DNA of 64,000 bases from Streptomyces pinistramenti (GTDB lineage: Bacteria; Actinomycetota; Actinomycetes; Streptomycetales; Streptomycetaceae). A program made the position numbers and the translations under genes. The notes under the pieces are model-generated. The model was not told the origin of the DNA, ran no database searches, and worked only from the letters and a program-made list of their open reading frames with translations. The DNA is taken from NCBI RefSeq assembly GCF_020564935.1, contig NZ_JAJCXB010000002.1, positions 186,001 to 250,000 on the forward strand. Direction: 5' to 3'. Positions within the stretch are counted from its first letter, which is position 1; the number at the start of each line of letters is the position of its first letter. Of this stretch, positions 33,933 through 44,218 are shown piece by piece.

Positions 33933-35285
33933 ATGCCAGCGAACCCTTCGGTCACCACGGACGCCTCCTCCCTCACCCTCCCGCTGAGCACGCTCGACCC
34001 CGAGGTCGCCGCCGCGATCGACGCCGAACTGGACCGCCAGCAGTCGACCCTCGAAATGATCGCGTCGGAGAACTTCGCGCCGACGGCGGTGATGCAGGCG
34101 CAGGGATCGGTCCTCACCAACAAGTACGCCGAGGGCTACCCCGGCCGCCGCTACTACGGCGGCTGCGAACACGTCGACGTCATCGAGCGCCTCGCCGTCG
34201 CCCGCGCCAAGGAACTCTTCGGCGCCGAAGCGGCCAATGTGCAGCCGCACTCCGGCGCGCAGGCCAACGCCGACGCCATGGCCGCGCTGCTGGAGCCGGG
34301 CGACACCCTCCTCGGCCTCGACCTGGCGCACGGCGGCCACCTCACGCACGGGATGCGCCTCAACTTCTCCGGCCGGCTCTACGACGTCGTCCCGTACCAC
34401 GTCCGCGCATCCGACCTGCGGGTCGACATGGACGAGGTGGAGAGGCTCGCCCGGCAGCACCGGCCGAAGATGATCGTCGCGGGCTGGTCGGCCTATCCGC
34501 GGCGGCTCGACTTCGCCGCCTTCCGCCGGATCGCGGACGAGGTCGGCGCGTATCTGCTGGTGGACATGGCCCACTTCGCGGGTCTGGTCGCCGCCGGTCT
34601 TCACCCCAGCCCCGTGCCATACGCCGATGTGGTCACCACGACCACGCACAAGACGCTGGGCGGACCGCGCGGCGGGGTGATCCTGAGCCGGGCCGCGCTC
34701 GCCAAGAAGATCAACAGCGCGGTGTTCCCCGGCCAGCAGGGCGGGCCGCTGGAGCACGTCATCGCGGCGAAGGCGGTCGCCCTGCGCGTCGCCGCAACCC
34801 CCGCGTTCCGTGCGCGCCAGCAACGCACCCTGGACGGCGCGCGGGCGCTGGCCGGGCGGCTGCTGGCCGACGATGCCGCCGATGCGGGTATCTCCGTGCT
34901 CACCGGCGGCACCGAGGTCCATCTCGTCCTCGTCGACCTGCGGAACTCCGCGCTGGACGGCCGGCAGGCCGAGGACCGGCTGCACCGCATCGGCATCACC
35001 GTCAACCGCAACGCGGTGCCCTTCGATCCGCGGCCCCCGATGGTGTCGTCGGGGCTGCGCATCGGCACCCCCGCGCTGGCGGCCCGAGGCTTTCGCACCG
35101 AGGAGTTCCGCGAGGTCTCGGACGTCATCGCGCAGGCCCTGATGGGCGATCCGGGCGCGCCTCACCAGGAGCTGAGCGAGGCGCGGGCCGCCGCCCTGCG
35201 CGACCGGGTCGCGGCGCTCGCCAAGGCGTTTCCGCTCTACGACGACCTCTCCGCCCACGGCCACCTGAAGGGATCCGCCGGATGA
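33933..35285 (+). CDS. glyA: serine hydroxymethyltransferase
   Basis: 450-residue PLP enzyme interconverting serine and glycine with transfer of a C1 unit on tetrahydrofolate. The PLP lysine is in [36 protein letters not shown] and the N-terminal LEMIASENF are diagnostic. It is probably a second, catabolic copy: it heads the sarcosine oxidase operon, whose products are glycine and 5,10-methylene-THF, both substrates for serine formation. Its stop overlaps the soxB start (ATGA at 35282-35285). Confidence 0.96.
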   Translation: MPANPSVTTDASSLTLPLSTLDPEVAAAIDAELDRQQSTLEMIASENFAPTAVMQAQGSVLTNKYAEGYPGRRYYGGCEHVDVIERLAVARAKELFGAEAANVQPHSGAQANADAMAALLEPGDTLLGLDLAHGGHLTHGMRLNFSGRLYDVVPYHVRASDLRVDMDEVERLARQHRPKMIVAGWSAYPRRLDFAAFRRIADEVGAYLLVDMAHFAGLVAAGLHPSPVPYADVVTTTTHKTLGGPRGGVILSRAALAKKINSAVFPGQQGGPLEHVIAAKAVALRVAATPAFRARQQRTLDGARALAGRLLADDAADAGISVLTGGTEVHLVLVDLRNSALDGRQAEDRLHRIGITVNRNAVPFDPRPPMVSSGLRIGTPALAARGFRTEEFREVSDVIAQALMGDPGAPHQELSEARAAALRDRVAALAKAFPLYDDLSAHGHLKGSAG

Positions 35286-36502
35286 CCACCGAGCCCCTCC
35301 CCGAGCACCCCGAGCCCCTCTGGCGCAATCCCGAGCCCCGCTCGTCCTACGACGTCGTCATCGTCGGCGGCGGCGGGCACGGCCTCGCCACCGCCTACTA
35401 CCTCGCGTCGGTGCACGGCATCACGAATGTCGCCGTCCTGGAGAAGGGCTGGCTGGCGGGCGGCAACATGGCCCGCAACACCACGATCATCCGCTCCAAC
35501 TACCTCTGGGACGAGAGCGCGGCGCTCTACGAGCACGCGCTGAAGCTGTGGGAGGGACTGCCCGACGAGCTGGACTACGACTTCCTCTTCAGCCAGCGCG
35601 GCGTCCTCAACCTCGCGCACACCCTCCAGGACGTACGGGAGGGCACCCGCCGGGCCAACGCCAACCGGCTCAACGGCGTGGACTCGGTGTGGCTCGGCCC
35701 CGACGAGATCGCCGAGGTCTGCCCGATCCTCAACACCTCACCCGACACCCGCTATCCCGTGCTCGGCGGCACATACCAGCCGCGGGCCGGCATCGCCAAG
35801 CACGACCACGTCGCCTGGGCGCTGGCCCGGCGGGCGGACGCGCTGGGGGTCGACCTCATCCAGGGGTGCGAGGTCACCGGGTTCCTGAAGGACGGGAACC
35901 GGGTCACCGGCGTCGAGACCACCCGGGGCCGCATCCACGCCGGACGGGTCGGGCTGGCCGCCGCCGGCCACAGCAGCGTCCTTGCCGAACTGGCCGGATT
36001 CCGGCTGCCGGTGCAGTCCCACCCGCTCCAGGCGCTGGTCTCCGAACTCCACGAGCCGGTCCATCCGACCGTGGTCATGTCCAACCACGTGCATGTGTAC
36101 GTCTCGCAGGCGCACAAGGGCGAGCTGGTGATGGGCGCCGGCGTCGACGCGTACAACGGGTACGGGCAGCGCGGCGCGTTCCACGTCATCGAGCAGCAGA
36201 TGGCGGCGGCGGTCGAGCTGTTCCCGGTCTTCGCCCGCGCGCACGTGCTGCGCACCTGGGGCGGCATCGTGGACGTCACACCCGACGCCTCGCCGATCAT
36301 CGGCGCCACCCCCGTCGACGGCCTCTTCGTCAACTGCGGCTGGGGAACCGGCGGTTTCAAGGCCACCCCGGCGGCCGGCTGGACCTTCGCGCACACCCTC
36401 GCCACCGGCGTCCCGCACCCGCTCAACGAACCCTTCTCCCTCGACCGGTTCACCACGGGGGCGCTCATCGACGAACACGGCGCCGCCGCCGTGGCCCACT
36501 GA
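35282..36502 (+). CDS. soxB: heterotetrameric sarcosine oxidase, beta subunit
   Basis: 406-residue DAO-family subunit that oxidises the methyl group of sarcosine. The FAD motif is [19 protein letters not shown] (residues 23-41). H174 in [12 protein letters not shown] corresponds to the residue carrying covalent FMN in characterised enzymes. [16 protein letters not shown] and the C-terminal [16 protein letters not shown] are typical of SoxB. It is translationally coupled to glyA and followed 12 bases later by soxD. It works with the alpha, gamma and delta subunits in the cytoplasm. Confidence 0.96.
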   Translation: MTTEPLPEHPEPLWRNPEPRSSYDVVIVGGGGHGLATAYYLASVHGITNVAVLEKGWLAGGNMARNTTIIRSNYLWDESAALYEHALKLWEGLPDELDYDFLFSQRGVLNLAHTLQDVREGTRRANANRLNGVDSVWLGPDEIAEVCPILNTSPDTRYPVLGGTYQPRAGIAKHDHVAWALARRADALGVDLIQGCEVTGFLKDGNRVTGVETTRGRIHAGRVGLAAAGHSSVLAELAGFRLPVQSHPLQALVSELHEPVHPTVVMSNHVHVYVSQAHKGELVMGAGVDAYNGYGQRGAFHVIEQQMAAAVELFPVFARAHVLRTWGGIVDVTPDASPIIGATPVDGLFVNCGWGTGGFKATPAAGWTFAHTLATGVPHPLNEPFSLDRFTTGALIDEHGAAAVAH

Positions 36503-36514
36503 AAGAAGGTCACC

Positions 36515-36865
36515 GTGCTCCTTGTGACATGCCCGTGGTGCGGTCCGCGCGACGAGACCGAGTTCCACTACGGGGGCCAGGCCCACGTCCCCCACCCCGC
36601 CGACCCCGCGGCCCTCGACGACCGGCAGTGGGCCGAGTACGTCTTCTACCGCGAGAACCCCAAGGGGCCGTTCGCCGAGCGGTGGATGCACGCCACCGGG
36701 TGCCGCCGCTGGTTCAACGCCCTGCGGGACACCGCGAGTTACCGGATTCTGGCCACGTACCGGCCGCACGAACCACGGCCCTCGCCGCAGCCCGTCGAGA
36801 CACCCACCGCACCACCGTCCCCGGGCGACCGCCGGGCGGCCGGATCCTCCGGAGGGAACCGATGA
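36515..36865 (+). CDS. soxD: sarcosine oxidase, delta subunit (zinc-binding)
   Basis: 116-residue SoxD. The zinc ligands known from the family, Cys6, Cys9, His59 and Cys63, are all present at exactly those numbers ([18 protein letters not shown]). The core of about 90 residues is followed by a Pro-rich tail not needed for the fold. The GTG start at 36515 follows AGAAGG. Its stop overlaps the soxA start (ATGA at 36862-36865). Confidence 0.95.
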   Translation: MLLVTCPWCGPRDETEFHYGGQAHVPHPADPAALDDRQWAEYVFYRENPKGPFAERWMHATGCRRWFNALRDTASYRILATYRPHEPRPSPQPVETPTAPPSPGDRRAAGSSGGNR

Positions 36866-39756
36866 CCGAGCAGCACCGCAGGCTGCCGCACGGCGGCCGC
36901 ATCGACCGCACCACCACGCTCCGCTTCACCCTCGACGGGCGGGAGCTGACCGGCCACCCGGGTGACACCGTCGCCTCCGCGATGCTCGCAAGCGGCATCA
37001 TCGAGGTGGCGCCCTCCCTCTACCGCGGGCGCCCGCGCGGCATCGTCGCCGCAGGTGTCGATGAGCCCAACGCCCTTCTCCAGCTGGCCGGTCCGTGCTC
37101 GGAGGGGATGCTGCCTGCCACCACCGTCGAGCTGTACGACGGTCTCGCCGCCACCACGCTCTCCGGCCGCGGCAGGCTGGACCCGACGCCGGACACCGCG
37201 GTCTACGACAAGAAGTACGTGCACACCGACGTCCTGGTCATCGGCGCGGGACCGGCAGGACTCGCGGCGGCCGCCGCGGCGACCGGGGCCGGCGCACGGG
37301 TCGTCCTCGTCGACGAACAGCCGGAAACCGGCGGCGCGTTGCTCTCCGAAGGCGACGGCGACGGCACCGGCTCCGGCGAGGCCGCCCGCGCCTGGGCCGC
37401 CGCGGCCCGTGCCGCGCTCGACGCCGCGCCCGATACCCGAGTACTCACCCGCACCAGCGCCTTCGGCTCGTACGACGGCAACTACGTGCTGGCCGTGCAG
37501 CGGCGCACCGACCACCTCGGCGCGGGCGCCCCGGCCGGGGTCTCGCGGCAGCGGCTGTGGCACGTCAGGGCCCGCCAGGTCGTCCTGGCGACCGGCGCCC
37601 ATGAGCGGCCGCTGGTGTTCGCGGGCAACGACCGGCCCGGCGTGATGCTGGCATCGGCGGTGCGCACCTACGTCAACCGCTACGCGGTGGCGCCCGGTGC
37701 GCGGGCCGTGGTCGCCACCACCAACGACAGCGCCTACGACACGGCCGCCGACCTGCACGCGGCCGGAGTCACCGTCGCGGCCGTCGTCGATTCCCGTCCC
37801 CACCTGTCCACCAGAGCAGCAGAGTTCGCCGATGCGACCGGTGTGCCGGTGAGCACCGCGAGCGCCGTGACCGGCACCGCGGGCGCGGCCCGGCTCACCG
37901 GCGTCACCGTCCGCGCACTGGACGACGAGGGGCAGCCCGCCGGGCCCGGACGGTCCTTCGCCTGCGATCTGCTGGCGGTGTCCGGCGGCTGGAGCCCGGC
38001 GGTGCACCTGCACAGCCAGCGGCAGGGCGCGCTGCGCTGGGACGCGGACCGCGCCGCCTTCGTCCCCGGCGGCCCGGTCGATGACCAGCAGTCGGCCGGT
38101 GCCGCCCGCGGCACCTACGATCTCGCGGGCTGTCTGGCCGATGGCGCGCAGGCCGGGGCCCGTGCGGCGGCGGCAGCCGGGCATCCGGGGGCACCGGCGC
38201 CGGACGAGCCGCCCCCGTGGGCGGCCGGATCCGCCGGGCCCGGGACCGTGCGCCCCCTGTGGCTGATCCCCGGCGACGACGGCGACGAGGACACCCACTT
38301 CGTCGACCTCCAGCGCGATGTCACCGTCGCCGACATGCGGCGCTCCACCGGCGCCGGTATGCGCGACGCCGAGCACGTCAAGCGCTACACCTCGCTCGGC
38401 ACCGCGGGCGACCAGGGCAAGACCTCCGGCGTCAACGCGATCGGCGTCATCGGGACGCTGCTCGGCGTGAGTTCGCCCGGGGCGCTCGGCACCACCACCT
38501 ACCGCGCGCCCTACACGCCCGTGGCCTTCGCGGCGCTGGCCGGCCGCGAGCGGGGCGCGCTCTTCGCCCCCGAGCGCAGGACGGCGGTGCACGACTGGCA
38601 CGTCGGGCGGGGCGCGGTGTTCGAGGACGTCGGCCAGTGGAAGCGGCCCCGGTACTACCCGCGGCCCGGCGAGGACATGGACCGCGCGGTGATCCGCGAG
38701 TGCCGGGCGGCCCGGGAAGGGGTGGCGTTCATGGACGCGTCCACCCTCGGCAAGATCGAGATCCGGGGCGCGGACGCGGGCGAATTCCTCAACCGCATCT
38801 ACACCAACGGCTTCAAGAAGCTGAAGCCCGGCTTCGCCCGCTACGGCGTGATGTGCACGGCGGACGGCATGATCTTCGACGACGGCGTCACCCTCCGCCT
38901 CGCCGACGACCGCTACTTCATGACCACCACGACCGGAAACGCCGCCGCCGTACTGGACTGGCTGGAGGAGTGGCTGCAGACCGAATGGCCGGAGCTGGAC
39001 GTCATGTGCACCTCGGTCACCGAGCAGTGGACCACCGTCGCCGTGGTCGGTCCCCGCTCCCGCGACGTCATCGCCCGCCTCGCGCCCGCCCTGGACGTCT
39101 CGAACGACGCCTTCCCCTTCATGGCCTTCCGCGAGACCACCCTGGCCGGTGGCGTGCCCGCCCGCGTCTGCCGGATCTCCTTCTCCGGCGAACTCGCCTA
39201 CGAGATCAACGTGTCGGCCTGGTACGGCCACGCCGTCTGGGAACAGACCGAGGAGGCAGGACGCCCCTTCGGCATCACCCCGTACGGCACCGAGGCCATG
39301 CACGTGCTCCGCGCCGAGAAGGGCTTCATCATTGTCGGCCAGGACACCGACGGCACGGTCACCCCGCAGGACGCCGGCATGCCCTGGGTCGTCTCCCGCC
39401 TCAAGGACTTCGTCGGCAAGCGGTCCTTCTCCCGGCCCGACACCGCGCGCGAGGACCGCAAGCACCTGGTCGGGCTGCTGCCCGCAGACCGCAGGACCCG
39501 GCTGTCCGAGGGCACCCAGATCATCGGCCGTGGCGTGCCCGTCACCCCGGAGGACGGGCCCGTGCCGATGCTCGGCCACATCACCTCCAGCTACTACAGC
39601 CCGGCACTCGGCCGGCCGTTCGCGCTGGCGCTGGTCGCCGGCGGCCGCGACCTGGCAGGCCGCACCCTCATCGCCGTGGACGGCGACGAGCTGGTGCCCG
39701 TCGAGGTGCACTCCCCCGTGCTCTACGACCCCGAAGGGACCAAGCGTGATGGCTGA
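36862..39756 (+). CDS. soxA: sarcosine oxidase, alpha subunit
   Basis: 964-residue SoxA, the usual size. Residues about 15-100 form a ferredoxin-like N-terminal domain. [17 protein letters not shown] (about residue 124) begins the NAD-binding region, and a second region ([14 protein letters not shown]) completes the flavoprotein part. From about residue 575 the chain is a folate-binding aminomethyltransferase (GcvT-like) domain ([20 protein letters not shown]), which takes the C1 unit as methylene-THF. It overlaps soxG by eight bases. Oxidation yields glycine, hydrogen peroxide and methylene-THF. Confidence 0.96.
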   Translation: MTEQHRRLPHGGRIDRTTTLRFTLDGRELTGHPGDTVASAMLASGIIEVAPSLYRGRPRGIVAAGVDEPNALLQLAGPCSEGMLPATTVELYDGLAATTLSGRGRLDPTPDTAVYDKKYVHTDVLVIGAGPAGLAAAAAATGAGARVVLVDEQPETGGALLSEGDGDGTGSGEAARAWAAAARAALDAAPDTRVLTRTSAFGSYDGNYVLAVQRRTDHLGAGAPAGVSRQRLWHVRARQVVLATGAHERPLVFAGNDRPGVMLASAVRTYVNRYAVAPGARAVVATTNDSAYDTAADLHAAGVTVAAVVDSRPHLSTRAAEFADATGVPVSTASAVTGTAGAARLTGVTVRALDDEGQPAGPGRSFACDLLAVSGGWSPAVHLHSQRQGALRWDADRAAFVPGGPVDDQQSAGAARGTYDLAGCLADGAQAGARAAAAAGHPGAPAPDEPPPWAAGSAGPGTVRPLWLIPGDDGDEDTHFVDLQRDVTVADMRRSTGAGMRDAEHVKRYTSLGTAGDQGKTSGVNAIGVIGTLLGVSSPGALGTTTYRAPYTPVAFAALAGRERGALFAPERRTAVHDWHVGRGAVFEDVGQWKRPRYYPRPGEDMDRAVIRECRAAREGVAFMDASTLGKIEIRGADAGEFLNRIYTNGFKKLKPGFARYGVMCTADGMIFDDGVTLRLADDRYFMTTTTGNAAAVLDWLEEWLQTEWPELDVMCTSVTEQWTTVAVVGPRSRDVIARLAPALDVSNDAFPFMAFRETTLAGGVPARVCRISFSGELAYEINVSAWYGHAVWEQTEEAGRPFGITPYGTEAMHVLRAEKGFIIVGQDTDGTVTPQDAGMPWVVSRLKDFVGKRSFSRPDTAREDRKHLVGLLPADRRTRLSEGTQIIGRGVPVTPEDGPVPMLGHITSSYYSPALGRPFALALVAGGRDLAGRTLIAVDGDELVPVEVHSPVLYDPEGTKRDG

Positions 39757-40366
39757 CCTCACCGCCACCGGACCGGCCGCGCTGCGCCGCAGCCCCCTGG
39801 CCCACCTCACCGACGCCCTGCGGGCCGCGACGGTCACCGGGCCGCGCGCGGTGGCGCTGGCCGAGTGGCCCTGTGCCGCGATGGTGAGCCTGCGCGTCGA
39901 CCCCGCTTCGCCCGCCGCGGGCCGGATCGCGCAGGCCCTGGGCGCCACCCTGCCCGCGCGGTGCGGCCGTACGGCGTCCGCCGGATCCCGCACCACGCTG
40001 TGGCTGGGGCCCGACGAATGGCTGGTCGTCGCGCCGCCGGGAGCGCCCGCGCCCACCGCGGAGCTGGCCGCCGCACTCGGCGAGGAGCCGGGGTCCGTCG
40101 TGGACGTCTCGGCGAACCGCACCGTCCTGGAACTGCGCGGCCCCGCCGCCCGCCAGGTGCTGGAGAAGGGCTGCGCCCTGGATCTGCATCCGCGGGTCTT
40201 CGGACGGGGGCAGGCGGTCAGCACCCTGGTCGGACCGGTGCCCGTCGTCCTCTGGCGGACCGGTGTCGACAGCTACCGCCTGCTGCCGCGCTCCTCGTTC
40301 GCCGACCACCTGGCGCGCTGGCTGATGGACGCGATGAGCGAGTACGCGCTGCCCGAGGTGGACTGA
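39749..40366 (+). CDS. soxG: sarcosine oxidase, gamma subunit
   Basis: 205-residue SoxG, a GcvT-like small subunit ([50 protein letters not shown]). It caps the heterotetramer. The ATG at 39749 lies inside the end of soxA, so the five-gene glyA-soxBDAG unit is coupled from end to end. It is followed by a convergent N-acetyltransferase gene after 51 bases. Confidence 0.95.
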   Translation: MADLTATGPAALRRSPLAHLTDALRAATVTGPRAVALAEWPCAAMVSLRVDPASPAAGRIAQALGATLPARCGRTASAGSRTTLWLGPDEWLVVAPPGAPAPTAELAAALGEEPGSVVDVSANRTVLELRGPAARQVLEKGCALDLHPRVFGRGQAVSTLVGPVPVVLWRTGVDSYRLLPRSSFADHLARWLMDAMSEYALPEVD

Positions 40367-40417
40367 GGGCCGGTGTCCGGGCCCCGGCCGGGTCGGCGCC
40401 CTCACCGGCGGCGGCGC

Positions 40418-41254
40418 TCAGAACAGCCGGGCCAGTGCGGCGTCGAGACCGGGCAGGCCCGTCAGGTCCAGCAGGAAGTGTTCCTCCAGGACCTGGCACA
40501 CCTCGGACGGGCCCTGGAGGGTGCGCCGTTCGGTCGGCCCGTCCAGGTGGTGCACGGCGAAGGCGGCGCCGTTGAGCGCGTAGCGGCGGTCGGGAGCCGG
40601 CCGTGCCGCCATCAGGGCGGAGACGAACGGCGAGGCGGGGTGGTGGGAGAGGTAGTAGTTGCTCACCTGGTAGTCGGCGAGGAGCTGCTCGCCGAGGTCG
40701 AAGGTGTATACCGGCCGCCAGGTGTCACGGACCTTGGCCTGTAGCACGTAGCCGTTCCGCCCGTCGGGCCAGAGGCGGAACGGCTCGTGCGGGGTGGGCT
40801 GTTCGGTCTCGGGCTCCAGCGCGAGCACGCCGGTCAGCGTCACGCCGCCGAATCCCACGTCGACCAGGTGCGGGCCCTGCGGAAGCTCGACCCGCAGCAG
40901 CATGTGCGTACGGGCTCCGGGTGCGGCCCCTTCCGGGCGGCCCCACACCACGCGGGCCCCGAGCCCTGTGGTGCGAAAGCCGAGCGCGTCCAGGGCACCC
41001 TTGAGCAGCAGGTTCTGCTCGAAGCAGTAGCCGCCCCGGCCGCCGTGCACCAGTTTCGCCGTCAGCGCTTCCTGGTCGAGCGGGACCTCCCGGCCGGTGA
41101 ACGGGTTGAGGTTCTCGAACGCGATCGTCTGCGCGTGCGCGGCCACGATGCGCCGCAGTGAGTCGAGGCCGGGGCCCTGGACGGTGTCGAGACCGATCCG
41201 GTCGAGATAGGCGGGCAGGTCGAGGCCGGCGGGCGGCTCGGGCGTCGTAGTCAT
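40418..41254 (-). CDS. arylamine N-acetyltransferase
   Basis: 278-residue NAT-family enzyme moving an acetyl (or related acyl) group from CoA to arylamines, hydrazines or hydroxylamines. The cysteine-protease-like triad is C77 in GGRGGYCFEQN, H117 in RTHMLLRV and D132 in VDVGFGG. It has the normal length. The ATG at 41254 is chosen; the frame stays open far upstream, but without a plausible start. It is monocistronic between the sarcosine operon and a GH2 gene, with no rifamycin-type cluster beside it, so a xenobiotic role is likely. Confidence 0.94.
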   Translation of the reverse strand: MTTTPEPPAGLDLPAYLDRIGLDTVQGPGLDSLRRIVAAHAQTIAFENLNPFTGREVPLDQEALTAKLVHGGRGGYCFEQNLLLKGALDALGFRTTGLGARVVWGRPEGAAPGARTHMLLRVELPQGPHLVDVGFGGVTLTGVLALEPETEQPTPHEPFRLWPDGRNGYVLQAKVRDTWRPVYTFDLGEQLLADYQVSNYYLSHHPASPFVSALMAARPAPDRRYALNGAAFAVHHLDGPTERRTLQGPSEVCQVLEEHFLLDLTGLPGLDAALARLF

Positions 41255-41461
41255 GGCCCCATCCTCCGTCCTCGCGTACCCGGAGGGCCCACCCGGGGGA
41301 GGCCGTCCGTACCGGGTGTCCTGCCCCAAGTGGCCTGGACAGCGCTCCGCGCGCCGTGCTGTCATGCCCACCACAGTTCCTTCCCGGCACGTCGGCGCCG
41401 TACCACCGGGCGCCCGTCCGTACCGGTGACGAGCCGCCACCTTCCGCACCAAGGAGGCCCC

Positions 41462-44092
41462 GTGCGCACCCGACGAATCGGACGACATCTGGCGCTGCTG
41501 CTCGGCGCCGCACTGGGCCTGGCCGGCCTCGGCGCGTGCGCCGCGCCCGCCGTTCCCGCTGCGCCCGCCGCGAACGCGGCAGCCGTCACGGACGGGCCGC
41601 ACGGGCTGAAGGGCGAGTACTACACCCAGTCCGCGCCCGGCGCCTTCGACTTCCACACGCTCAAGGCCACCGGCTTCGACCCGGACATCGACTTCGGCAG
41701 CCTGGACTCCCGGCTCCGGTACGCCACCGGCCAGGACGACAACACCAGCGTCCGCTGGACCGGCAAGGTCGTACCGGAGAAGTCGGGGCCCACCACCTTC
41801 TCGATGAGCGGCGACAACGGCTTCCGGCTGTGGGTGGACGACAAGCTCGTCCTCGACCACTGGGTCGACGACTGGGACAACGAACAGACCTCCCGGCCCG
41901 TGGAGTTGACCGCGGGAACCGCCCACGCCCTCAAGATCGAGTACTTCGAGCACATCGGCGGCTCCAACCTGCACCTGCGCTGGACCGAACCCGGCGAGGC
42001 CAAGAAGGCCGTCCCGTCCTCAGCCCTCCGTCTTCCCGACGGCTACGACTACGACGGCGCCGTGGCCGCAACCGTGCTCCGGGACGGCCGCCGGCTCCGG
42101 CTCGACTTCGCGCAGCCCGTCGCGGCGCCCCCGGCCGGCCTCGCGACCCATCTCCAGGCCGTCATCGGCGGCGCCACCTGGCCGCTCGGCAGTGTCACCG
42201 CCGATCCCGAGGACCCGCGCGTCCTGCTCGTCGGCCTCAAGGAACCCGTCGTCGGCAAGAAGGGCGGCGGCGCGGCGGGCACCGCCGAGCTGCGCTACGA
42301 CGGCAAGGGCGGCCTGACCGGCGGCAACGGCAAAGCCGTCGGATCCTTCTGGGCGAGCGGCCCCAACTCCTCGCAGTACGAACTGCGGACGCCATGGGCC
42401 GACAAGGTGGGCCCCGGCAACGCGCACCCCGAGTACCCGCGCCCGCAACTCACCCGTGACGCCTGGCAGAACCTCAACGGCACCTGGCAGTTCGCCGCCG
42501 CCAAGGCGGGCGAGAAGCCGCCGGTCGGCAAGCGGCTCGGCGAGAAGATCCTGGTGCCCTACCCCGTCGAGTCCCAGCTCTCCGGCATCGAGCGGCACGA
42601 GGACCGCATGTGGTACCGCCGCACCTTCACCGTCCCGGCCGGCTGGCACGTCGGCGGCGGCACGCGGCTGCGCCTCAACTTCGGCGCCGTCGACTGGCAG
42701 TCCACCGTGTACGTCAACGGCACGAAGGTCGCCGCGCACCGTGGCGGGTACGACAGGTTCAGCGCCGATGTCACCGACGCGCTCCGGCCGGGCCGCACGC
42801 AGGAGCTGATCGTCGGCGTCCACGACCCGACCGACGCGCCGGACGGCCCGAACCCGCCGGTCGGCAAGCAGCGCCAGGACCCCAGCGGCATCTGGTACAC
42901 CCCGTCGTCCGGCATCTGGCAGACCGTGTGGATGGAGCCGGTCGCCGCCGACCACGCCGACTCCCTCACGCTCACCCCCGACGTCGGACGCCGCACGCTG
43001 ACCGTCGAGGCGCGCGGCGTACGCGCCGGGGTGCCGTTCACGGCCACCGCGTACGACGGGAAGAAGAAGGTCGCCACGGCCCGCGGACGCACCGGCACAC
43101 CACTGCGGCTGACGATCGCCGACCCTCATCTGTGGTCGCCCGACGACCCGTTCCTCTACGGGCTCAGGGCCGCCATCGGCCACGACCGGGTCGGCAGCTA
43201 CTTCGGGATGCGCTCGGTGGCCGTCACGAAGGTGAACGGCGCCCCGCGCACCCTCGTCAACGGCCGGCCCACCTTCCTGATGGCCACGCTCGACCAGGGC
43301 TTCTGGCCCGACGGCCTGCACACCGCGCCGACCGACGAGGCGCTCGCGTACGACCTGACGATGCACAAGAAGATGGGCTTCAACTCCGTCCGCAAACACA
43401 TCAAGGTCGAGCCCGACCGCTGGTTCTACTGGGCCGACAAGCTGGGGCTGCTGGTCTGGCAGGACATGCCCGCGATGAGCCGCACTCCGGACACCGCCGC
43501 GCGCGCCGAGTACGAACGCGAGATGAAGGCGATGATCGACCAGCACCGCAGCAGCCCCTCGGTCATCATGTGGGTCACCTTCAACGAGGGCTGGGGCCAG
43601 TACGACCAGGCCCGCGTCGCCGGCCAGGCCAAGTCCTGGGATCCGGCCCGCCTGGTCGACAACATGAGCGGCGTCAACTGCTGCGGCGCCGTGGACGGCG
43701 GCAACGGCGACATCGCCGACGCCCACGGCTACCCGGGCGCCCAACTGCCCGCGCCCGACGGCGAACGGGCCCGGGTCAGCGGCGAGTACGGCGGCCTCGG
43801 CCTCGCGGTGCCCGGCCACGCCTGGTCGGTCCAGCAGTCGTACATCGACGTGGACCCCGCGACGTACACGGACGACTACCTGGAGCGGCTCGGCGAGGTC
43901 CGCAAGCTGGCCTGCCAGGGCGGCAACGGCGCCGTCTACACGCAGATCACGGATGTCGAGGGCGAGTTGAACGGCCTGCTGACGTACGACCGGAGGGTGA
44001 TCAAACCCGACGTGAAACGGCTGAAGGCGGCACACCAGGCCCTGATCCGGGACGCGTCACGGCCGGTACCGGCCAACTGCCCCGCCTCCTGA
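41462..44092 (+). CDS. PA14-containing GH2 beta-galactosidase/glucuronidase-like lipoprotein
   Basis: 876-residue surface enzyme. The lipobox LGAC (residues about 23-26 of MRTRRIGRHLALLLGAALG...) predicts a lipid-anchored protein. A PA14 carbohydrate-binding domain follows (about residues 40-180, GLKGEYYTQSAPGAFDFH; SGDNGFRLWVDDKLVLDHW). Then come the GH2 sugar-binding and sandwich domains and the barrel. The acid/base is E709 in TFNEGWGQ, and the probable nucleophile is E775 in VSGEYGGLG. GTG at 41462 follows AAGGAGG. The sugar released is not predictable from sequence. Confidence 0.92.
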   Translation: MRTRRIGRHLALLLGAALGLAGLGACAAPAVPAAPAANAAAVTDGPHGLKGEYYTQSAPGAFDFHTLKATGFDPDIDFGSLDSRLRYATGQDDNTSVRWTGKVVPEKSGPTTFSMSGDNGFRLWVDDKLVLDHWVDDWDNEQTSRPVELTAGTAHALKIEYFEHIGGSNLHLRWTEPGEAKKAVPSSALRLPDGYDYDGAVAATVLRDGRRLRLDFAQPVAAPPAGLATHLQAVIGGATWPLGSVTADPEDPRVLLVGLKEPVVGKKGGGAAGTAELRYDGKGGLTGGNGKAVGSFWASGPNSSQYELRTPWADKVGPGNAHPEYPRPQLTRDAWQNLNGTWQFAAAKAGEKPPVGKRLGEKILVPYPVESQLSGIERHEDRMWYRRTFTVPAGWHVGGGTRLRLNFGAVDWQSTVYVNGTKVAAHRGGYDRFSADVTDALRPGRTQELIVGVHDPTDAPDGPNPPVGKQRQDPSGIWYTPSSGIWQTVWMEPVAADHADSLTLTPDVGRRTLTVEARGVRAGVPFTATAYDGKKKVATARGRTGTPLRLTIADPHLWSPDDPFLYGLRAAIGHDRVGSYFGMRSVAVTKVNGAPRTLVNGRPTFLMATLDQGFWPDGLHTAPTDEALAYDLTMHKKMGFNSVRKHIKVEPDRWFYWADKLGLLVWQDMPAMSRTPDTAARAEYEREMKAMIDQHRSSPSVIMWVTFNEGWGQYDQARVAGQAKSWDPARLVDNMSGVNCCGAVDGGNGDIADAHGYPGAQLPAPDGERARVSGEYGGLGLAVPGHAWSVQQSYIDVDPATYTDDYLERLGEVRKLACQGGNGAVYTQITDVEGELNGLLTYDRRVIKPDVKRLKAAHQALIRDASRPVPANCPAS

Positions 44093-44218
44093 GCCCCGCG
44101 AGACCCCTTCGCCCGACGCGCACCGGTCCGCCACTCGAACACACTCGCCCCGCGGTGACCGCTCATGGGATGCTGAGGCGTCCACGGATCATGGCAGCGA
44201 TCAGGAGAGTCCGGCAGC

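Noticed and set aside
36739..40224. Very long open frame antisense to the sarcosine oxidase genes; similar ones at 58369-60819 (-), 746-2119 (+), 2250-3176 (+)
   Set aside because: High-GC coding DNA keeps antisense frames open. These have Arg/Gly/Pro/His-rich compositions with no domains, while the opposite strand carries clear protein families.
41336..41350. AGCGCT-centred sequence upstream of the GH2 gene resembling a LacI operator
   Set aside because: Symmetry does not extend beyond the AGCGCT core by more than a base or two, so it is too weak compared with the site at 19490.
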